64,000 nt of DNA from Cryptomeria japonica (GCF_030272615.1 NC_081407.1:140808897-140872896); one strand, 5' to 3'; numbered from the stretch's first letter, positions 11,202-23,375 are shown. The notes: generated by a model not told the origin, from the letters alone. Numbers and translations: made by a program.

Positions 11202-11482
11202 CCTTTCTCGCTACTGCACAAAAGAAACCTGACCACACTGCCTACCACCAAGCAACCACCACAAAATGCCAGGAAACAAAACACAAAAGCCTTTAAAAGG
11301 CACCACCATCACATGTCAAGATTACTCCACATGCCTCACATAAAACTAAGCATCATCACCAGTCACTCACACCGATTGCTTCCATCATCATCCATCACTG
11401 CAAGGCCACTTGCAAAAACATTGTAGATCACACTCTACGAGGATCTTTAATTCCCACAGGACCATGGCTTCAAAAGGTCACT

Positions 11483-12060
11483 TCAAATCAAGATCGGGTT
11501 CACTTTTATATGATAAGCCACCTTACCAAGTTCAAAATCGAGAGGACTAAGATTTCTAAAGTCCCCGAACAAACTATAATTATTTTCCAAGGAGCCATTC
11601 GCTCCCACATTTGAAATTTTGTCAGCTTCCAAGTTTTCTTCTCGGAGGACATGAGTCACCTTAAAATCTTCAAAACTACCCAACAGAAGTTACATTCTTC
11701 GAACCTGCTTGTCTAAGTGCCATGCCTCCATTCGGCCTTGAGCTATCCCGTTCACTACAACTTGAGAGTCTCCTTCCAAATGGAGTTTCTTCACTCCCAA
11801 TTTCCCAGCCATTAGGATAGCTTCTAACACTGCTTGACACTTAGCAACGTTGTTTGACCCATCCACCAATCTTTTAGCACCAATGGCTAGAGTGTTGCCC
11901 CAATCATCTCGAGCAATCACCCCAACACCAGAAACCCCCGGGTTACCCCTCGATGTACCATCAAAATTAATCTTAATCCACCCCTTTTTTGGCGGAGTCC
12001 ACTCAAGGATTGATTAGCCCTGACTCTGAAGATTAGCCCTCAGATGCCCATTAACAGGCC
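11483..12060 (-). pseudogene. LINE RNase H domain of the truncated element
   Basis: RNase H would degrade the RNA strand of the RNA-DNA hybrid. Motifs in order on the minus strand: WIKINFDGTSRGNPG (first Asp), VIARDDWGNTLAIGAKRL, NNVAKCQAVLEAI (Glu), LEGDSQVVVN (second Asp), EENLEADKISNVGAN (last Asp). One stop splits it between 11683 and 11690, otherwise it is in frame. The reverse transcriptase is missing because the insertion is 5'-truncated. Confidence 0.8.
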
Positions 12061-12078
12061 TTTATTATAATTATAATT
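12061..12078. repeat. target-site duplication, right copy (18 bp)
   Basis: Exact match to 10240-10257. Confidence 0.85.
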
Positions 12079-13040
12079 ATACTTCTATAGATTTTTAAAA
12101 TTAAATTAGGATCATACTCTTAAAAAAACTATCGGACATTGCCACAATGTTCCTTGCATTATTGTTGTTTTTTGGAGTGTAAAAGGGTAAGGTGAAGAAG
12201 CTATGCCAAGCCCTCTTTAAGCATTATTTTCTAGATGAAATAGGACAATGTCTCTAGGCAATCAATTATTCCCATGCCGCAAAATTATTATATAGTGAAA
12301 AATGGGGATACGGAAATCTGAATATTCTCCATGATTAGGACATTGCAAGAGGAGGAATTTGAGAAGAGATGAGCAACAATCAAAAGGAACATCATATTTT
12401 TGTAAAATCCGATGGTTGTTGTTGAAAGTGAGGAGGATGCTTGGGTCTGCACTTACATGAGAGAGGAAGGTGTGCTGGATAATGAATGTGGGTCTCCAAT
12501 GGAAATAAAAAGCTCCGATGCGGCAAAATTTGATCATGTATGGTTGGAGGATGAGTTAAAAGATTTCATGGCAAAGGCTCAGGAACCGTTCCATTCTCCT
12601 TGTAGTTGTGAATGCCCTGTTGTGTATTGATTCGAGATGGAGCAACAAACCCTAGGAGATGAGCTAGATGTTGCAGATGCTGAAGATGAAGAGATCAAAG
12701 AAAATGAATAGGGGTCATCTAGCTCAGGTTATATATGTTGTTCTATATGTGTCAAAAAGATATTTTATAGCTTATTTCTTAAACCCATTTTGAATTATAG
12801 GGGTTATAGATAGGGAATAGAAGTTATAGGGGGAGGAGATATTTTGTAAAAATGTTATCTCCTCAGATGGATGCAATATTATAGAAGACTGGTTTATTGA
12901 TAATAGGTGGTTGTTACAAGTTAAGGTTATATGGTATGGAGGCTACATCTATATTATGTTGATCGATCTGATGTAAATTTTTGAACTTATTAATATAAAT
13001 GGGAGTTGGCCCTATCCAACTATTTACCTATAAAAAAAAA
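12079..13040 (+). mobile_element. probable LINE 3' end, 5'-truncated (start uncertain)
   Basis: The right end, GTTGGCCCTATCCAACTATT followed by ACCTATAAAAAAAAA (13028-13040), looks like a LINE 3' terminus and tail. A short open stretch at 12412-12630 encodes an acidic 72-residue peptide (VVVESEEDAWVCTYMREEG...). It continues after a stop as another acidic stretch (EMEQQTLGDELDVADAEDEE). This could be the C-terminus of an ORF3-like protein, but I see no match to either ORF3 type. The left limit is a guess. Confidence 0.35.
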
Positions 13041-13077
13041 TCACTACAAAATTTGTGTTATATTATTTTATTAAAGT

Positions 13078-13090
13078 AAGAGTTATAGTT
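13078..13090. repeat. target-site duplication, left copy (13 bp)
   Basis: AAGAGTTATAGTT here is repeated exactly at 20824-20836, flanking the long minus-strand LINE. Confidence 0.8.
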
Positions 13091-13283
13091 TTTGATTAAG
13101 GTAAAAACAGGTTTTGAAGGGGGCTCGAAACCCTTTACAATAGATCCTTATGAGATAAAAGCATTAAAGAAACCAAAAGGAACAAACATAAGAAAAACTA
13201 GCATAACCACTAGAAAAAACCAGCTAAAAAGCCCCAAAAAACCAGCGAAAACTAGCCAGACTAGACAAAGCCCAGAAGAGGAA

Positions 13284-15063
13284 CTAATTTATGTTTTTCA
13301 GGGCATTAGCCAAGTTACTGCTAATCCCATACAGATCTTTGATATTATCCCTAAGATTAGGGATTTCCTTAGCAGATATCACAACTGCTTTCTTCACACT
13401 CACCCTAGTTCTCTTTGTTGCTCCACTAGGCGTAGCTTCCCCGCTCCCAGTCTCAAAAGCATCATCATCAATGTCGAGGTCCACCACCAGTTTGGGAGAG
13501 CTGGAGCTTTCAAGGACCATAGAAATATCCTCTAGGTTCATTGTGAAAGCTGACAAGATATTTATGATCATTCCCAATAGGTTTTTCATTGCCACTTTAC
13601 CTTCTTCCAGGTATTCAATCTGAGCTGCCATCTTTTTAGCTTTTTCCTCCATGTCCCACTTCCATTACTTCTGGTTCTTGTCATCTTCCTTCCTTTTCTC
13701 ATCCATCTGCTTCCCATTTTTTTCCAAATTCTTCACAACTTCATAAGTCCATCTATCAAACCCCAATCTAGCCTCGGTAAGGTTTTTGAGGTTATCCATG
13801 AATAACCCTTCTCCAACACTCTCCTTATCCTTACCCAGATTATCCTTAGCCATTTCCTTCTTAGGTTCCTTAATCTTCTCCCTCTCAGAATCCATTTCTT
13901 TTTCCTCATTAACCTTGTCATCCTTCTCCACCATAGGCTGGCTGTTGTCATTGCCTAAGCTGGCACTGTGAATTGGACTATCTTGGTCAGACACATCCTC
14001 AGCTTCATCTTCCTCTGCACCCACATCCTCATCTTTCCAGCTTTCCTCATCTCCAGATTCGTCTGTTTCCATTTCACTGCCATCTTTTCCAGTTTCCTCA
14101 ATATCATTCTTGTCATCTTGGGTTTTCATCCCAGTGGCGCTCTTGCTTTTTTTGCTCTGAATTGATTCTTCTTGGCTGGGTCTGCCTTCCTCCAGCTTTC
14201 TCTTGCCTTTCCCTGGGGGAAGCCGACAACCTCTTGTTTTCTTGAATGGCAAGTATTTTTCAGTGCTTGTAAATGAGCAAAATGAGGCCACAATGAAGCA
14301 CCGAGTTCAAGGGGTTCTTGCTGTGTTTGTTGAGGGACCTCGACAAAGACCTGAAGAGATAGTAGGGTAGCGAAACCCTTTTTTCATGCCTAAAGTGGTT
14401 TAATAGCACAAAGTGGTACGTATGGGCCCTAGTAAAATGACCCTCAATAGTTATGTATTCCATGATCACATTCAACACCCAACCCCAAATTTTATTGATG
14501 TTGGAGGCATCATAATAACCCCCTATGGCTTTACCAATTTTATCCCTCTCATTTTCCTTACGTGGGAATAGTTTAACCACATTATTGGAAACTTAAAGAT
14601 ATCTTAAAAAATTGAGCCCTGAGTGGGGCATACCTGTAACAGTCGCTATGAGGCCCGCGTCTAGTTTTGACCTCACACCATGGATTTTAAAAGACCCGTT
14701 ACTCCAATTTTTAGTTATTTTGGAGACATCAAGAATAACCCTACCTTTATCGTAATCCACCACCTTCTCCATAAAATTCGTCAGGGACCCTTTTTCCAAC
14801 TTCGTCCATACTTTTGGCATTTCCTTCCATCTGGAAATGTTGTCTAGTTCCTCCCTCCTTAGATCCCCTCGCATATTCAGTTTCAAAATGTCACCTCTGT
14901 TCTTCTTCAAGCCTAAAGCTTTCTTCCCGTTGTCTCTTGGAATTTTGAAAATGAAAACCCACAAAGTGTGTGGAGTGTTAATATCTTTGATTGCAAATCT
15001 GCCACTTTGCCAAGTAATCATCGCCTTTCTATAAATGCATAAAATACTCATTTCAACTATCAT
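13284..15063 (-). pseudogene. LINE ORF3 with a VTG-M-P domain, unknown function (lightly broken)
   Basis: Starting at an ATG 11 bases inside the end of ORF2, about 590 codons can be followed with two in-frame stops (14593-14595, 13665-13667) and one shift near 14260-14290. Residues 123-149 (14697-14617) form a block beginning GSF and ending VTGMPHSG. A hydrophobic block with HCGLILLIYKH follows near residue 259. Then come a Lys/Arg-rich stretch (GKGKRK, SKKSKS), a long Asp/Glu-rich region, and a helix-rich tail (EEKAKKMAAQIEYLEEGK) likely to be a coiled coil. The same two blocks and the same order appear in ORF2 of the LTR element at 49759-52959. It may belong to a broadly named plant-transposon-associated domain family. 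I do not know its role. Confidence 0.6.
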
Positions 15064-18000
15064 AATTATGCGATACTTCTTTCCCCATAAAGCTATCCTT
15101 TCTTAGGAGATCTTTAATACTAAAATTAATATTATCTTCCCTTTGCCAAATAGTTTGAACTTCAGAGTTAACGCCTAGGTTCGCCAAGCCATCCACAACC
15201 AATTTTTTTTCTCTAAAGGCATGTTCAATTATGATAAATTTAAAAGTAGCAATAATTTCTCTTGCTTTCAAAATTATGTTTTCAATAGACCACGATGGCT
15301 CGGTTTCCCCCTTCAAGCACTTGATAATATTTAGTGAGTCTCCCTCCAGCCATAAATTTTCATGATTTAGGTTCTTAGCAATAATCATAGTATTCAGAGC
15401 AGCTGAAGCTTCAACATAATGACTAGTTTGACTACCTAGAGGGCCAACAACCACCACTAGGCAACTTCCAACAGAATTCCTAACTATGCCCCCGTAACTA
15501 GCTTTACTTGGATTCCCCTTCGACGCTCCATCAAAGTTGGCCTTTATCCATCCCTGAAGAGGAAAGCACCACACCAAACCTTCCCTACCCTTCTCCTTAC
15601 TGGATTTGGTTGTAGAAAGGTTCCACCTATCATTAAAGTCTTCTTTAGCTACTAGACCATGATCAGTACCATTGAGACATTCAAATATACTTCTGTATGT
15701 TTTATCCACCACAACTTTGGGATTAGCAATTTTATCCCTAAAAATCCTATTATTGTGCTCCTTCCAGATGTTCCAATTAACATTAGGGAGAGTAAGTTTC
15801 CAAAGTTCCACAATCTTAGGGTTGGGGTTAGGATAGTGCCATTTCTGCCATGACTCCCCTAGAGAGTTCGAAAAAATCCAGCTCAGCTTCCACCTAAATT
15901 TCCAAATTTCCTGGCTAAAAGTACACTGGTGGAGAATATGGCAAGTTGACTCTTCTTCCCTGCAACAAAGAGAACACCTGTTAGGAAAAACAAATCCTCA
16001 CTTTTGGAGGTTATCCAAAGTCAACACCTTATTTTGGATAAAGATTCAAAAAAAGATATTAACTTTAGGAGTTAACTTCTTATTCCATACTTTAGCCCAA
16101 ATAGGAATATCTTCCATAACTTTATTGTTGATAGCCACAGCCGAAGACACTGAATAGTTCCCATCCAAGGTTTCCCTCCAAATCAAACTATCCTCTTTGT
16201 TGTCTCGCAAAATTTTAGAAGAAAGCAAGATCTCAAGAAACTTTAAACCCAGACAATGCTGGCTAAACTCAATCCAATTCCCATTTCTCCAGTAGTCACT
16301 AACCAAACCCCCATGCCTATTTTTGAACCAATCTTTCCAATCATAAAGGATTGGAATTTCCTCCAAAGGTTTTTCCATAAGCCACCTGTCTTCCCAAAAT
16401 CTTATACTTCTATCATTCCCTAATTTCCACATTCTGCCAGCAGCAACCCAACTTTTAGCCGATTGAACTGCATTCCAAATTGCAGAGCCTTCAACTGTAA
16501 AAGATTTATCGAGAAACTCTTCCTCAAAAGGTTGCATATGAAGATAATTCTTTCTCCTGATCAAATTCCACTCTCTTTCCTCCCCTTTCATTCTCCAAAT
16601 TTGTTTTGCTAATAAGGCATTATTCATAGAGCTAATATTCCTTAAACCCAACCCCCCAGAGGCCTTGGGAGAGCAAATTTTATTCCAAGCTAAAAGGGGA
16701 ATTCTATTGTTGTCTTCCACTCCTGACCAAAGAAACTTTTTTTGGATTCTTTTAATTGCCTCCGCAAACTTTCTAGTGATTTTAAACAAGCTAAGAGAAT
16801 ATATAGGCAAGTTTTGGAGAGTAGCTTTAAGCAATGTTACCTTGCTTGCTTGACTAAGGATAGCCCCTTTCCAACCTGCCAGTTTAGAGTTGAATCTGTC
16901 AACCAACTTAATCCAGAAGTTATCTGTAGGCTTGATACATAGGGGAAGCCCTAGGTAAGTAGAGGGAAATTCAACAATTTTACATCCACTAATTCTTTCA
17001 ATCCTTAATTGTCTTTGAACCGGGGTATTGATGAAGAACAACAAGCTCTTGTCCCAATTAATTTTTTGTCCAGAAGTAGATTCATAAATATCCATAACCT
17101 TCTTCATATTTTTTGCTTCCCTAATAGAAGCTTCCCCCATGGTGATTGAATCATCAACAAACTGTTCATGAGTACAAGTAATATTGGACAAAGAAGGTTT
17201 CAGACCTTTGAGATTACCTTCTTCCACATTTTTAAAAATAAATCTGCCCAAACTTTCAGCTAAAATAGTAAACAGGATAAAGGATATGGGATCCCCCTGT
17301 CTTAGACCTCTATTGCTTTTGAAGAAACTGGAAGGAGATCCATTGACAATAACAACAGATGAGGAAGTTTCCATTAATTGAGAGCAGAGCTGAATTTTTT
17401 TTTCTCCAAATCAGAAGGCTTTCATAATCCTAAAAAGAAACTACCAATTCACTCTATCATAGGCTTTAGACATATCTAACTTAAGAAAAAAAACCTTGGT
17501 TTTTAGTAGCCGTTAGAGAATGAATATTTTCATGAACTGAAATAATGGAATCCAGAATCTATCTACCAGGGAGAAAACCATTTTGCTGAGCAGAAATAAT
17601 TCTAGGAAGAATATCCAACAATCTTGAGGTGAGAAACTTAGACAAAATCTTGTAAACAGAATTACAAAGACTAATAGGTCTAAACTTATTGAGAGAGTCA
17701 GCTCTAGAAATCTTCAGAATTAGAACAATGAAGGTCACATTCAATTCTTTTAAAAACCTTCTAGAACCAAATAATTCTTTAACTCCTTTATAGATATCAG
17801 TCTCCACAATATTCCAAAAGGATTGGAAAAAGAGCATAGGAAAACCATCTGGACCAGGAGACTTATCGCCTTGAAAAGAAAACACTGCCTTTTTGATTTC
17901 CTCACTAGAAGGTATTCGGGAGAGATATTTGTTGTCTTCCTCAGTCAAGGTAGAAGGAATAGCCTGCAAAAGGTGGTTTTGATTACTGACATCAGGGTCA

Positions 18001-19220
18001 TCTACTTCTCCCAATAGGTTGCTAAAAAAATCTAGAACTTCCTTTCTTATTTCCTTATCATTTGTTAAAATTTCCCGATTACAGGATAACCTAGAAATCT
18101 TGTTTGCCGCCCTGTGCTTTAGAGCAGTTAAGTGAAAAAACTGGGTATTTTTATCACCTTCCTTCAAATACAAGGCTCTTGATCTTTGTCTCCAGAAAGT
18201 CTCTTCATTAGAGATAATAGTGTGGTATTTAGACAACAAACCATTTTCCACTGATCTCAATTCTTCAGAAAGCACGTCCTCTTGGATTTTATCTTGAACT
18301 TCTTTTATTTCAGTTTTAATTTGGGATTTACTTTTGAAGATATCCCCAAAAGTCTCTTTGTTCCAAATTTTGATTTTAACCTTTATAATATTGATCTTTT
18401 TGGCTATTCTAAAAAGAGTCATTCCCTCAACCTCAGAACTCCACCAATCAGCCACATAAACTTCCAGAGACGGATGGGATAGCCACACTTTTTCAAATCT
18501 AAAAGGGAATTTTCTCTTAGCAGAAAAAGAATTGGCAGTAAAAGAAATAGGGTAATGATCAGAACGAATCTTAATAATAGACGCCAAAGAACAACTATAC
18601 TTAGATAGCCACTCAGGAGATATTAAGGTTCTGTCTAACTTAACTTGAATAAGGTCAGCTCCAGTTCTTCTATTAGTCCAGGTATACTTGATCCCTTGGA
18701 GATCCACATCTATAAGAGCTTGATCATTGATGAAGTCCATAAGATCTTGTTTACCATCAAGCTGCAAGGGGAGGCCTCCCATCTTCTCTTCCTCTTTAAG
18801 TAGAGTATGGAAATCTCCCATTATTATCCAGCTTTTATCAGCAAAATTTAGTCTTTCTTCTGCAAGGCTTCTCCAATATTTAAATCTACTAGCTTTGGCA
18901 TAGACATTAGTGATAACCCAAACAAAGTTATCCTTGATATGCTTAAGCAACACAAAATTCCTATTGATTTTAGAAGTGATTTCCTTACCTTTAATGGTAT
19001 TTTGGTTCCAAAAAATTGTTGTTCATCCAGAGGCTCCCTCTGAACTAGTTCCTATAACTCCATTATTTTTAAATATTCTAATCCTTTCCACTTTATCCTT
19101 ACACATCTTAGTTTCTTGAACAAGGACCACATCCGGTTTATGATCTCTTATAATATTACGTAACACATCTTACTTATGAGGGGCATTCAACCCTCTTATA
19201 TTCCATGAAATTATCTTCAT
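15053..19220 (-). pseudogene. LINE ORF2: endonuclease, reverse transcriptase, zinc finger, RNase H
   Basis: Starts at ATG 19220 (MKIISWNIRGLNAPHK, then one stop). Endonuclease motifs: VLVQETKM, IIMGDFHTLL, YTWTNRRTG, RSDHYPI. Reverse transcriptase: GDKSPGPDGFPMLFFQ, FRPISLCNSVYKILSK, QQNGFLPGR, a frameshift near 17470-17560, then NRGLRQGDPISF and FVDDSITMGE (about 17170-17140). A Cys-rich zf-RVT part (CSLCCREEESTCHILHQC) is near 15950. RNase H at 15811-15053: GWIKANFDGASKGNPS, VEASAALNTM, LEGDSLNIIK, VVDGLANLG. Besides the shift there are only a few stops (for example 19170 and 16046). It is about 1390 codons long, normal for plant L1 ORF2. Confidence 0.88.
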
Positions 19221-20807
19221 ACTTTAACTGGGGATAGAGCTGACTCGATGGAGCTCTGTGTCCCATCAACATGGTTCTTCCAACTTTCCTGTTCCCTTTG
19301 ATGTTTTAGAGAAGGTCTCCCCTATTTTTTGTTTTGGCTTCCAACATCTGCATTTTTCTTATTCTTGCTTCTAGTTGAGATACCTCCATTGGGTCCTTGT
19401 TCGATTTTCCCTCTTTAGTACTGAGAATCCTAAGATTTCCCTCCAGGGCTGCCATTTCCACACTATTAGATGGGGTTTTGCATTGAGACGGCTTTGGGCT
19501 TCCATTGGTTAATAACAAAAGAGGTTCAAAATCAGAAATGTTGTAATCCTGCGCTTCATTGAAGTCTTCCCCGTTTGCTTTTGTATAAGATGAAGCAGAG
19601 GCATCATCATTGGAACTCTCCTCTACTTTATCTTGACTGACAGGCCCTCCCTTCTGGTCCTCTGGATCATGTTTTTGTGCATTTACCTCTATCCTTTGCT
19701 CTTCTTCCTTAGTACTTTATGTTTGATTATTAGAATAGGCACAAACAGGTTTTTCATTATTACTATTCGCATCCTTCTTTGCCTCATTTTCCAGCTCAAT
19801 CACTTCCTTATTAGGAACACACTCTACTCATGGGTCTTCTCTCTTATCTTTCATTTGCCATTTCTTCTTCAAGCTACTATCACTCTTTCGATTCTTACTC
19901 TTCTTAAGCGGACAAGATTTTGCCCGATGACCCGATTTTTTGCAATGAAAACAAGCAAATGGAAACGATTCACATTCAATTGCTTGGGTCCATTTCCCTA
20001 ATTTAGATATAATCTCAATATATTGGGGCATATCCGCCATTTGATTAACATTAATACAGATACGGTCAAAAACCAACCTTGATTTAGCTGCAGTCATTGG
20101 ATCGATTGAGAGAAGTTCTCCAAAAGAAATCGCTATCCCCTTGAAGACTTCCTCATTCCAAAACTCCAGCGGAAGATCCAGGAGGCGCGTCCACACAGAC
20201 ACCGACACAAAAAAGGACTCGTCAAGAGAAAGGTTTGGATCCTATTTCTGTAAAGCCAAAGTTGACTTGTTGAACATCCATGGTCCTTCACATAGAGATT
20301 TATTCATATCTTCTTCAGAATTGAAAGCAAAGAAAAAAAAAAAACCCTAGGCAAAGCTGCCACATCCACTTGACCCTTAAGGACCCATTTCCTCCTTATA
20401 AAATTCCTAACAACATCAATATTAGGCCTAAAACTAGAAAACCCTCCAACTAATGTCATAGCTAATCCAGAGACAGTAAGATCAACCAGCTTACCTAGAA
20501 CAGAAATAGCGACCACCCTTGTTGCGAGATCAAAAATATTTTTAACTTCCGGTAGCCCTGATTTTACCAGCGGTTTCACTCCAAAAAGAGAAGACCATTT
20601 TTTTTCCTTACCTCTATCATGTGGGTCCCCAATTTTGGAATCTTTGTCTTCCACCAATTTGACTGTCTCCTTGTCCCCTTCAGTACCTTGGGATGCCTAG
20701 AAACCAGCCTGATTGCCAGTTTCACCCACAGAAAGACTGCCATCCCCAGGAATTCCGCCATCCCCAGATTTGAAATTAGAAGTTCCAACTCTCTGCTCCA
20801 TACCCAT
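19217..20807 (-). pseudogene. LINE ORF1 (Gag-like with CCHC knuckle)
   Basis: Begins MGMEQRVG at 20807. The DUF4283-type core reads in two frames, with the shift at a poly-A run (20329-20343): NIDVVRNFIRRKWVLKGQVD, then VWTRLLDLPLEFWNEEVF. One CCHC knuckle follows (CFHCKKSGHRAKSC, near 19930) and a basic stretch KKSKNRKSDSSLKKKW. The C-terminal part is hydrophilic with a helix-like segment near 19350 (EVSQLEARIRKMQMLEAKTK). With one more one-base shift it would end at the TGA overlapping the ORF2 ATG (19221-19217). It is the RNA-binding partner of ORF2. Confidence 0.75.
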
Positions 20808-20823
20808 GTTAGGATTTTTTTTA

Positions 20824-20836
20824 AAGAGTTATAGTT
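20824..20836. repeat. target-site duplication, right copy (13 bp)
   Basis: Exact match to 13078-13090. Confidence 0.8.
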
Positions 20837-21589
20837 AATATTACAGATTATTATAATTTTAAAATAAAAATGATTCAAAATTATGTTAATTTAAAATTAA
20901 AACAAATATTTTTATTATAATTCAAATTTATAATAATTAAAAATTAGAGCAAATATTTTTATTACAATATTATGATGACAAGTACTCGCCACTATGTGGC
21001 ACTTGTTTTATTAGTTAATCCAATTGTTTGTTTATGAAATCAAAATTTTATGGATAATAAGGCTAATATAATTTATTGATAATTAAGAATTTAAATAGAT
21101 AATGATAAAGTATCTAGCCAATAAGATGGAAAAGTAATTATTACATTATATAGTTAAGGATATGATAATTTTAGTGTTTGATCAATTATTTATATATTTA
21201 AAAAATTTAAGGATAAATGATCATAAATTATGAAGTGTTAAAGTACAACAAAAACAAAATTTATTTGGAATCCTAAAATTATAAAATTTATAATTATCAA
21301 CTAAAACTATTCTATATATTTGATATAGATAGAAGTAAAACTCAATGTTATTTGATATGGGGTGGGTTATTTTAAAACTATGGTTTATTGAAGAAAAAAA
21401 ATGTTATTATTAGGCCTTGGGTGGTACCATAGCTACTTAACTAATCTACCTCCATATATTGAATTAGTAAGAAATGACCCTTGTGAAACTTTCATGAAAG
21501 TGACTTGTACTTATATTCCTAACCCTATAGATTACCAATCCTCAAGGGGGTGTGAAAGGGTTTCCACTACATCACTCATTTTACTCCTT
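20837..21589. other. A/T-rich spacer
   Basis: Very A/T-rich to about 21390. From 21400 to 21589 the sequence is less biased and one 69-codon frame is open, but it has no motif I recognise. Confidence 0.5.
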
Positions 21590-21594
21590 CCCCA

Positions 21595-23006
21595 TGTTGG
21601 CATTGCATGAAGATTGCATTGAAGAAGTATAGTGTTGTCATTGATGTCAATAGCAACTGGTAATGAAGCAGTAAAGCAACCGGTAATGAAGCAATAAAGC
21701 AATCAGTAATAAAGCAGTAAAGTAGCCGGTAATGAAGCAGTGAAGATCAACCGATAACCCTAACCAGTTGAGATGCAGAACCCTAACCGATGAATCTTGG
21801 AGATCGGTTGTGATGACTTATGATCGAATGATGATTGGTGATGAAGATGCCACATAAGCATGTTGCACATGATGAGTTTTGAAAAGGTTTTGGTACTTAA
21901 AGATAGCCATTTATCTTGGGAATGATTAAATGCATAGTATGAAGTGACAAACACGTGATGTGTTACAAGATTCAAAGTGCAATGATCCAGGAGCGGTTGT
22001 ATATGCCCAAAAGAATGTAAAGTTGACTGCATGTAATCTAATGGTCAAGATTGAACCGATGTCTTTGTAATCTCTATGAGAATTTTAGGGTATGTGTTGT
22101 GTTACCGACCTAATATATTTGTTTCTAAGGTCGATGGATTGTTTGAAAGAGTGGGTGGAAAATATGATTAAGTGTGAAAGTGATTGTTGCCGAACCAGGA
22201 GGTGTGTCTATAGAATGATGTGAATGCAGATAAGAGCGGTAAAGGATCCGATTCAAAAGGGAAGTGCTATTTCTAGATCGGTCAAAGAATCTGTTATTCT
22301 CTAACCATTATAGAAGTAAAAATCCCTTAACCGGGTAAGCTCTAATAGGCTTGTTGTTGAAATCCTCTAATCAGGTGATCTATTAGCTTGGATTTGAAAT
22401 CCTCCACCGAGGTTACCTTTAACAGGGTATTACCTTTAATGGGGCATTTCTAGTCAATCCCTTAACTGGGTGGTCGTTAATCGGATCTATTCCTAACATA
22501 ACATTCTTGTATAAGATTCTAACCAGGGTTGGCTCCTAACAAGGTGAACTTCAGAAGAGTTCAAAATACTTGTGGGTATTCATCCCTACCATGGTTTTTC
22601 CCATTTGGGTTTCCACGTGAAAAATCAATGTGTCAAGTGGTGAGTGATTTTGTGGATGTGTTGTTGATATGGTTGATATGAATGATTGGTAAATATGCAT
22701 AGATATATCTAAATGATTGGAAATGATCTGAAATATGTTATTATTGGTATTAGTGAAGTGGTTTAAGGTTTTGGTCAAATGGTATTTAAGTTTCAGATCT
22801 GTTGCTTTGTATCACTGAAGTATTAGTTCAACCGGTAAGGTTTAATAGTGTCGCTGCAGATTTGTTAAATTGTCTAAATCGGTAATATTTGTGAGTTGAT
22901 TCTTAGTTGGAAATAAGTTTAGTGAAAATTTAGTTTACTTTCCAACTACTGATTCACCCCCCCTCTTAGTAGGTGACCGGATCTTTATAGTTTCATCATA
23001 TTATCA
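21595..23006 (+). mobile_element. solo LTR, Sirevirus-like Copia family (copy B)
   Basis: A 1412-bp LTR starting TGTTGGCATTG and ending ATTATCA, with a perfect 5-bp target duplication CCCCA (21590-21594 and 23007-23011). It matches solo LTR copy A in layout: repeated CCTAACCGGGT-like motifs (22320-22550), the TGGTTTTTCCC / GGGTTTCCACGT block (22571-22630), and GATTCACCCCCCCTCTTAG (22951-22969). No internal region or partner LTR was found. Confidence 0.85.
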
Positions 23007-23011
23007 CCCCA

Positions 23012-23375
23012 CTTTTTCGTGGGAAGTAGTTAATGATGTGTCATGTACAATATCTTTAAGGACATATATTACTTCCCATGATTAAGTATAAAAAGTGAGG
23101 TTATATTGTATTTATACAAAAAAAAATTTTAGTTACATTTTTTACTCTAAGTGTAAAATTATGGGCATGACATATCTGTTTTTTTTTGGTTTTTTGTTAT
23201 TCCTCTTTTCTTTTGGTTACCCCTTTGGTAATCTTGTGCTTTGTACTAGGGTTTATACCCTATCAAAAACTTAGTAATTTTAATAAAATAGAAAACTTAT
23301 TTTATTTCTAACATGCAATGTTTAGTTTTTTTTAAAAAAATCTTTCTTCTTTTTTTTGAACCCATTTTTTAAAAG
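23012..23375. other. unclassified A/T-rich DNA
   Basis: This is the left host flank of the Copia insertion. It is rich in T homopolymers and I see no gene in it. After the Copia element it continues at 43960. Confidence 0.5.

Larger units (their letters stand above)
10258..12060 (-). mobile_element. 5'-truncated L1-type LINE (RNase H + ORF3 only)
   Basis: This is a 1.8 kb insertion bounded by a perfect 18-bp target duplication. On the minus strand it starts at GGCCTGTTAATGGG, then has the RNase H domain, about 280 bases of spacer, the MEANF-type ORF3, a 3' UTR, and a short tail reading ATCGATAAAAAAA. The order matches the 3' end of the plus-strand LINE at 1-8988, so ORF3 belongs to the element and is not a neighbour. 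Confidence 0.85.
13091..20823 (-). mobile_element. near full-length L1-type LINE with three ORFs
   Basis: A 7.7 kb minus-strand element is flanked by a 13-bp perfect target duplication. On the minus strand it runs: short 5' UTR, ORF1 (20807-19217), ORF2 (19220-15053), ORF3 (15063-13284), and a 3' UTR ending TTACCTTAATCAAAAA. Each ORF has only a few stops or shifts, so this is the best-preserved LINE in the window. ORF1 and ORF2 meet as ATGA, and ORF3 starts inside the last codons of ORF2, as in a compact polycistronic RNA. Confidence 0.88.

Noticed and set aside
10684-11232. Long open frame on the plus strand
   Set aside because: It is antisense to the MEANF-type ORF3, which has a second copy and a consistent place in LINEs. 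GC-rich coding DNA often leaves the opposite strand open.
12412-12630. Small independent host gene encoding a 72-residue acidic peptide
   Set aside because: It sits just before a LINE-type 3' tail and has no promoter, intron or family motif. It is more likely part of a truncated LINE.
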